NCBI GenBank assembly: GCA_946183385.1 | Contig: CAMHBN010000061.1 | Coordinates: 1 to 9,075 of the forward strand | DNA: 9,075 nucleotides | Source of the DNA: an uncultured Ruminococcus sp. | GTDB taxonomy: Bacteria; Bacillota; Clostridia; Oscillospirales; Ruminococcaceae | Direction: 5' to 3' | Part shown: in pieces, positions 4,990 through 9,075 of the stretch | Layout of the letters: every line of letters begins with the position of its first letter | How positions within the stretch are numbered: the stretch's first letter is position 1 | Translations under genes and position numbers: made by a program | Notes under the pieces: generated by a model | Told to the model about the DNA's origin: nothing | What the model saw: the letters and a program-made list of their open reading frames with translations, nothing else | Database searches by the model: none

Positions 4990-6153
4990 ATGGACTTTGA
5001 TATACCGAATAATAACGGCTATGATATGCCCGAGGACACATTTTTCCGATTTCATTTCCTCGCTCACCTCGACATTTTATATACCGCAAAGAAAAATATG
5101 AAGTTCGGAGAGCTGACAGTCGAGCTTCTCAATGCTCCCGACGAGCTTCTTCTCGAACTAACGAAACAAACCGTAGAGTTTGCCGCATTCTGTCACAATC
5201 TCGCCCAGAAGAACGACAGCGTTATGGGCGAATTTGTCGACAGAATAACTGCCATACAGGAGACAGCGATAAAGCTGCCGCCGTACTGCTTTACCAATAT
5301 CAACCTCGAAAATGAGAGGCTACTCGCGGACAATATGAGAGAGCCTCAGTTCTATGGCAAGCTGTATGACTCAACTTCCGAAGAATCTGCTATTTACGAT
5401 AAGTACAGGCAGTTCTATTCGACTATCGGCACCTCACTACTGACGTTCTATTCGCTGGTTGAGGAATTCTCGGATAATTACCTCTCCAAGGTCGAGCGAC
5501 GAAATGAGGACAACTTTACTGCCGCGTGGGGAGCGTTTAACGAGGCTTCACCTATTATGGCAGAGCTCGCGGCAGAAATACCGTTCTTCGACCTGATAAA
5601 GGTTTCAGAAATAATGGACGTTAAGCTCGGAGTATCAGGCATGGTCGATCCTGATAATGCGAATAAGCTGATACTGGTCGATACGCTCGAATTTGGCTCA
5701 GCTCACAGCGCGATTTACTACGACCTGTTCAAGGGAATACAATATTCACGCGCACCATTTCGCTGTCAGAACTGCGAGCACTTTTTCCTCTCTGTCAACG
5801 CGTACAAGGTGCTGTACTGCAATAAAAAAGCTCCCGACCAGTCGAATAGAACGTGCAGACAGGTGGGAGCTAAGAACAAGCTCAAGGAAAAAACGGAGAA
5901 TAATCCGATTGAGCAGACATATATGCGTGCAAGGAAGAAATACTATCAGATGTATTTCCGCGCGTACATATCCGATGACGATTATAACAGGATTCTCCGC
6001 TATCTTCAGACCATGCGCGACAAGGCAATATGCGGAAAAACCGACGAAAACGGCGAATTGATAACATTTTTGACCCTCGAGGAGCTGTTCGAGCGCAAGC
6101 GCTTGTTTGCAGACCTCGGGATAGGTGGCAAAGAATGGACAAAAACAAGCTGA
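4990..6153 (+). CDS. Zinc-finger protein, DUF6076-like
   Basis: A soluble protein of 387 residues with no signal peptide or membrane segment. The first 240 residues are mainly helical and unfamiliar. Near the C-terminus a four-cysteine cluster, C259 and C262 (CQNC), C277 (YC) and C289 (RTCRQVGAK), should bind one zinc. It is followed by a long basic helix (KNKLKEK, then YMRARKKYYQMYF). That arrangement resembles DUF6076 proteins of Clostridia, whose function is not established as far as I know, and has the look of the CGNR class of DNA-binding zinc fingers. The last 19 bases overlap the start of the sigma-factor gene, so the two are probably made together. A role as regulator or partner of that sigma factor is inference only. 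Confidence 0.7.
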   Translation: MDFDIPNNNGYDMPEDTFFRFHFLAHLDILYTAKKNMKFGELTVELLNAPDELLLELTKQTVEFAAFCHNLAQKNDSVMGEFVDRITAIQETAIKLPPYCFTNINLENERLLADNMREPQFYGKLYDSTSEESAIYDKYRQFYSTIGTSLLTFYSLVEEFSDNYLSKVERRNEDNFTAAWGAFNEASPIMAELAAEIPFFDLIKVSEIMDVKLGVSGMVDPDNANKLILVDTLEFGSAHSAIYYDLFKGIQYSRAPFRCQNCEHFFLSVNAYKVLYCNKKAPDQSNRTCRQVGAKNKLKEKTENNPIEQTYMRARKKYYQMYFRAYISDDDYNRILRYLQTMRDKAICGKTDENGELITFLTLEELFERKRLFADLGIGGKEWTKTS

Positions 6154-6821
6154 TAATAGAAAACAAAGGAAGAATTGAAGCCATGGCAAACAAGCTAAAA
6201 GCGGAGTATTCGCTCAGCGACGATATGGTCATGGATCTTGTGAGTGATGGTCTTGTGTCACTTATGGAACAAGCGGAGAGCTTTGATGAAACACTCGGAG
6301 TCTCGCTGTGGAGCTATGCTCGGAACGGCATATACGGTGCTATGTTGCAGAGCATTCAGCGCATGATAACAACATATGATATCCCCGAACATCTCAACAG
6401 GCAGTTCACACAAATCGGACGCATAAAGAAGCAATATTTCGATATCCCTGATTCGGAGCTCGCTGATAAGGTGTCGGCGAAGCTGAATGTTTCTAATAAT
6501 AAAGCGAACGAGCTGATATCCCTGTATTCTCGCACGCGTTCAGACTCTGACGAGATTTCCAAAGACAGCATAGCTGAAGAAAATGACGACAATCTGCTGT
6601 TCGCCGCTGATAAGCTGACTCTCGAACATATCCGTACTCTGCTTGATACCGTCATTAAGCCACGTCACGCCGAGTATATCCGCCTCCGCTACGGCATCGA
6701 CCGTAAGCAGATGTCCTGCGCCGAGATTGCTGAGCAATTCTGCGTTACAGAAAGCGCGGTCAGGAAGGGACTTGGAGTGGCAATAATGCAAATAAAAAAG
6801 GGATTAAAAATCATTTCTTAG
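6135..6821 (+). CDS. Sigma-70-family RNA polymerase sigma factor
   Basis: A 228-residue alternative sigma factor. I chose the ATG at 6135 because AGGTGG lies 5 bases upstream and everything further left in this frame is shadow of the previous gene. Region 2 spans about 10-80, with DLVSDGLVSLMEQAESFD (34-51) matching the core-binding signature and the -10-reading helix around WSYARNGIYGAMLQSIQ (59-75). A shortened region 3 follows (85-132). Region 4 lies at 180-225, with the helix-turn-helix CAEIAEQFCVTESAVRKGL (195-213). An acidic linker (137-152) joins regions 3 and 4. Length and domains fit the group 3 (FliA/SigB-like) class better than ECF factors, because region 3 is present. It is cotranslated with the zinc-finger gene. 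Targets are unknown; sigma-like regulators are also known on integrative elements. Confidence 0.88.
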   Translation: MDKNKLIIENKGRIEAMANKLKAEYSLSDDMVMDLVSDGLVSLMEQAESFDETLGVSLWSYARNGIYGAMLQSIQRMITTYDIPEHLNRQFTQIGRIKKQYFDIPDSELADKVSAKLNVSNNKANELISLYSRTRSDSDEISKDSIAEENDDNLLFAADKLTLEHIRTLLDTVIKPRHAEYIRLRYGIDRKQMSCAEIAEQFCVTESAVRKGLGVAIMQIKKGLKIIS

Positions 6822-6828
6822 CAGAAAA

Positions 6829-6864
6829 GAACTAATCCCCGAGCAGAAGCTCGGGGATTAGTTC
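6829..6864. terminator. Bidirectional terminator between convergent genes
   Basis: Perfect 16-base arms (6829-6844, starting GAACTAATCCCC, and 6849-6864) close on an AGAA loop. Read leftward the stem is followed by TTTTCT, so it ends the exporter transcript well. Read rightward it is followed by CATATTC, a weaker context, yet the strong stem should also stop the sigma-operon transcript, whose stop codon is 7 bases away. Confidence 0.88.
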
Positions 6865-6876
6865 ATATTCAGAGGA

Positions 6877-8124
6877 TTACTTTTCCTTCATACTGTTACC
6901 AAATCCCTTGACAATCGGATCGAGGAAGTAACGCATTATCGACTGCGTACCAATTTTGACCTCAACTGCTCCAGAAAGTCCCGACATGACATTTATATTC
7001 GGATTTGAGTCGTCAACGTCGAGTTTTACAAGGTAGACGCTGCCGAGTTTTTCGTTCTGGAACGAGCTCGGACTGATATATTTGACAGTTCCCTTGACTG
7101 TGCCGTACTTGTTGTAGGGATATGCCTCGAGCTTTATCTCAGCGTCCATGCCTACCTTTATATCGGCAATGTCCATATTCTTCACGTAGCAGACCATTTC
7201 TACGGGAGTATCCGCTGGCACGATAGTCACGACCTGCTGTGCGGAGGTAACAGTCTCGCCGATATTGTTGACTGCAATGCTATTGATATAGCCGTTTACA
7301 GGAGATACTATCTTCTGATTCTCGATAGAGAGACGGTACTTTTCAAGCTGAGCATCTATCTGACTGATGTTGCCGTTTATCTCTGAAAGGCTTGAATTGA
7401 TCTGCTCGCTGTAGGTAGTCTGTGCTTTCAGAACGTTGGTCTCAGCCTGAATGAACTCGTTCTCCGCTTGCTTGACAACGAGCTTCTGAGCGTCGTATTC
7501 AGCCTGTGATACATTGGGGTTAGTCTTGTATTCCTCCAGCTTTATCTTTGCGATATCACTATTGAGGCTCGCATTTTCCTTTGCACTTTCAAGGGTGCTG
7601 AGGTTATTGCGGTAGGACTTGTCCGTGTCGATTATCGTAAGGATATAGGGCTGGATATTGACGTCATATTTCGTGATGTCAATGCTGTCGATATCCTCAT
7701 TGGCACGTATCATTGCATAAATTTCTTTCTGTGCTTCGAGGACTTCTTTCTGGTTGGTGAGCGTGTCGGCGTCGATGTCAAGGCTCTGGGTATCAAGCTC
7801 TATGAGCACATCTCCCGCCTTGACGTAGGCTCCCTCCTCAACATTTATCGACTTGATAGTGCCGCTCGCGTAGGAGTTCAGCGAGCTGATATTTCCTACA
7901 GGCTGTATCGTGCCGCTTGACGTTACTACTATGTCAGTCTTTGAAAGGCAAGCCCATATCACTGCCGCGATAAGGAGCGAAAAAACACAGAGGATTATAA
8001 CAGTTCCCGCCTTGTGTGCGGGACGCTCGATTATTTCCAGCATGGACGGCATGAAGTCGTATTTCAGCTCTCTGTCGTGCTTCTTGCTGTGCTTGAGAGC
8101 GTATTCAATGCGTTCGTCAGCCAT
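6877..8124 (-). CDS. HlyD-family membrane fusion protein of a type I secretion system
   Basis: A 415-residue adaptor that works with the ABC exporter encoded just upstream. A cytoplasmic N-terminus of about 37 residues is followed by one membrane helix (38-60, AGTVIILCVFSLLIAAVIWA). Then come a lipoyl-like half (87-112, with GTIKSINVEEGAYVKAGD), a long alpha-helical hairpin (about 117-265, rich in Glu, Lys, Gln and Asn), the second lipoyl half (VSPVNGYINSIAV) and a beta-barrel domain. I chose the ATG at 8124, which has AAAGGGG 8 bases upstream; a GTG at 8133 has no spaced site. The start overlaps the exporter stop by 8 bases (ATGGCTGA). In Gram-positives there is no outer membrane channel, so the pair alone would move its substrate across the membrane. 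Related proteins serve bacteriocin and peptide export. Confidence 0.9.
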   Translation of the reverse strand: MADERIEYALKHSKKHDRELKYDFMPSMLEIIERPAHKAGTVIILCVFSLLIAAVIWACLSKTDIVVTSSGTIQPVGNISSLNSYASGTIKSINVEEGAYVKAGDVLIELDTQSLDIDADTLTNQKEVLEAQKEIYAMIRANEDIDSIDITKYDVNIQPYILTIIDTDKSYRNNLSTLESAKENASLNSDIAKIKLEEYKTNPNVSQAEYDAQKLVVKQAENEFIQAETNVLKAQTTYSEQINSSLSEINGNISQIDAQLEKYRLSIENQKIVSPVNGYINSIAVNNIGETVTSAQQVVTIVPADTPVEMVCYVKNMDIADIKVGMDAEIKLEAYPYNKYGTVKGTVKYISPSSFQNEKLGSVYLVKLDVDDSNPNINVMSGLSGAVEVKIGTQSIMRYFLDPIVKGFGNSMKEK

Positions 8125-9075
8125 CGACCTCACCCCTTTGCTGTTGATTATAGAGATAAGCGTACAGTCCGTTCAGCGCCATGAGATTCTCATGCGTGTC
8201 GTATTCGACGAGGTCTCCCCTGTCGATGACCATTATCTTCTGCGCGTCCTTGAGCGTGGACAGTCTGTGCGCGATGATGATAACAGTCCTGTTTTTGCAT
8301 ATCTCCTTGAGATTGTTCTGAATAATACTTTCCGATTCGTAATCGAGGGCGGAGGTCGCCTCGTCGAATATGAGTATGCGTGGGTCATTGAGTATCGCTC
8401 TTGCGATTGCTATCCTCTGCTTCTGACCGCCCGAGAGACCCATTCCCTTTTCGCCTATCATGGTATCATAGCCGTTCGGGAGCTCGAGTATGAAGTCGTG
8501 AGCGCCTGCTATCTTGGCGCACTCGATTATCTTCTCCATTGTCGCGGAGGGGCAGTGTATCGCGATATTTTCCGCAACTGTGCCGTTGAACATAAAATTC
8601 TCCTGAAGAACAACGCCTATCTGCTTACGGAGCATCGCAGGGTTTACAAGGGAAATATCCATGCCGTCGACGGATATCTTGCCTGCTTCTGGAATATATA
8701 GACGCTGAATGAGCTTGGAAATAGTGCTCTTTCCCGAGCCGCTACGTCCGACAACTCCGACGACTGTGCCCTCCTCGATCTCAAAGCTCATGCCCTTGAT
8801 GACCTCGCCGCCCTGCGGATTATAGCGGAAATGCACCTTGTCGAAGATTATCCTTCCCTGTAGTCTCGGAAGCGATGTGAGATTGGTATTCAATACAGGC
8901 TCAGTCGCGGTGTTGAAAATGTCGCCGATACGCTTGACCGAGAGAGAAGCCTGCTGATATTCCTGCCACAGCTGTACAAGGCGGAGGACTGGTCCGCTTA
9001 CTCTGCCTGAGAGCATTCGGAATGCAACAAGCTGTCCGACGGTGAAATTGCCGTCCATGACTGCCTTTGCACCGA
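8117..9075 (-). CDS. Type I secretion ABC permease/ATPase, C-terminal part (runs off right edge)
   Basis: The last 318 residues of an ABC exporter. The visible part begins with the end of the transmembrane domain (GAKAVMDGNFTVGQLVAF, then the helix leading to VKRIGDIF), typical of HlyB-like permeases. The full nucleotide-binding domain follows. Counting from the internal Met at 9058 these are Walker A GRSGSGKST (104-112), Q-loop Q152, signature LSGGQ (208-212), Walker B ILIFDE (228-233) and H-loop H264. All catalytic residues are intact. Whether an N-terminal C39 peptidase domain, which would indicate a leader-peptide substrate, is present cannot be seen here. The gene is first in the visible leftward operon with the HlyD-family gene. 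Confidence 0.93.
   Translation of the reverse strand, partial: GAKAVMDGNFTVGQLVAFRMLSGRVSGPVLRLVQLWQEYQQASLSVKRIGDIFNTATEPVLNTNLTSLPRLQGRIIFDKVHFRYNPQGGEVIKGMSFEIEEGTVVGVVGRSGSGKSTISKLIQRLYIPEAGKISVDGMDISLVNPAMLRKQIGVVLQENFMFNGTVAENIAIHCPSATMEKIIECAKIAGAHDFILELPNGYDTMIGEKGMGLSGGQKQRIAIARAILNDPRILIFDEATSALDYESESIIQNNLKEICKNRTVIIIAHRLSTLKDAQKIMVIDRGDLVEYDTHENLMALNGLYAYLYNQQQRGEVDG

Noticed and set aside
6030..6134. N-terminal 35-residue extension of the sigma factor
   Set aside because: Basic, sigma-unlike sequence that is the shadow of the zinc-finger gene; the ATG at 6135 has a ribosome binding site.
6822..6876. Second attachment site at the right end of the sigma gene
   Set aside because: TAATCCCC resembles the left spacer only loosely, the CAAAGT arms are absent, and the sequence is fully explained by the terminator stem.
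7910..8701. Rightward open frame of 263 codons opposite the exporter genes
   Set aside because: Antisense shadow of two clearly recognised secretion genes.

Overview
The window looks like chromosome from a low-to-mid GC Gram-positive of the class Clostridia, probably a Ruminococcus-like gut anaerobe. This is inferred from strong AGGAGG-type ribosome binding sites, ATG/TTG starts, sigma-A-type promoters with extended -10 boxes, and the protein families present. It carries an integrated mobile element beside a probable defence gene and a secretion operon. No rRNA, tRNA or CRISPR array was seen.

Left flank (1-953): a leftward gene, cut by the window edge, encodes the N-terminal 241 residues of a SIR2-like NADase-type protein of the sort found in anti-phage defence. 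It has a very good leftward promoter at 826-854. A near-symmetric site at 954-984, just beyond the integrase gene, has the layout of a tyrosine-recombinase core site and may be the end of the element.

Mobile element core (about 954-4713), all leftward: a DUF927-like P-loop ATPase, probably the element's replication helicase, is followed by a possible 44-codon gene overlapping its stop. Then come a GC-rich, hairpin-rich gap with a candidate palindromic operator over a TATAAT box, an excisionase-type winged-helix protein, and a tyrosine integrase with an acidic tail. A perfect-palindrome terminator closes the integrase gene.

Divergent region and rightward operon (4672-6821): a 318-base gap with tandem short repeats and candidate promoters separates the ATPase gene from a rightward pair. 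The pair is a four-cysteine zinc-finger protein (DUF6076-like) and a sigma-70-family factor whose start overlaps the end of the first gene by 19 bases, suggesting a translationally coupled regulatory unit.

Right flank (6829-9075): a 16-bp perfect stem terminator sits between the convergent sigma gene and a leftward type I secretion pair: an ABC permease/ATPase (cut by the right edge) and a HlyD-family adaptor, overlapping by 8 bases. No secreted substrate gene is visible. Whether the sigma pair and exporter belong to the element or to the host cannot be decided here, because no second attachment site was found.
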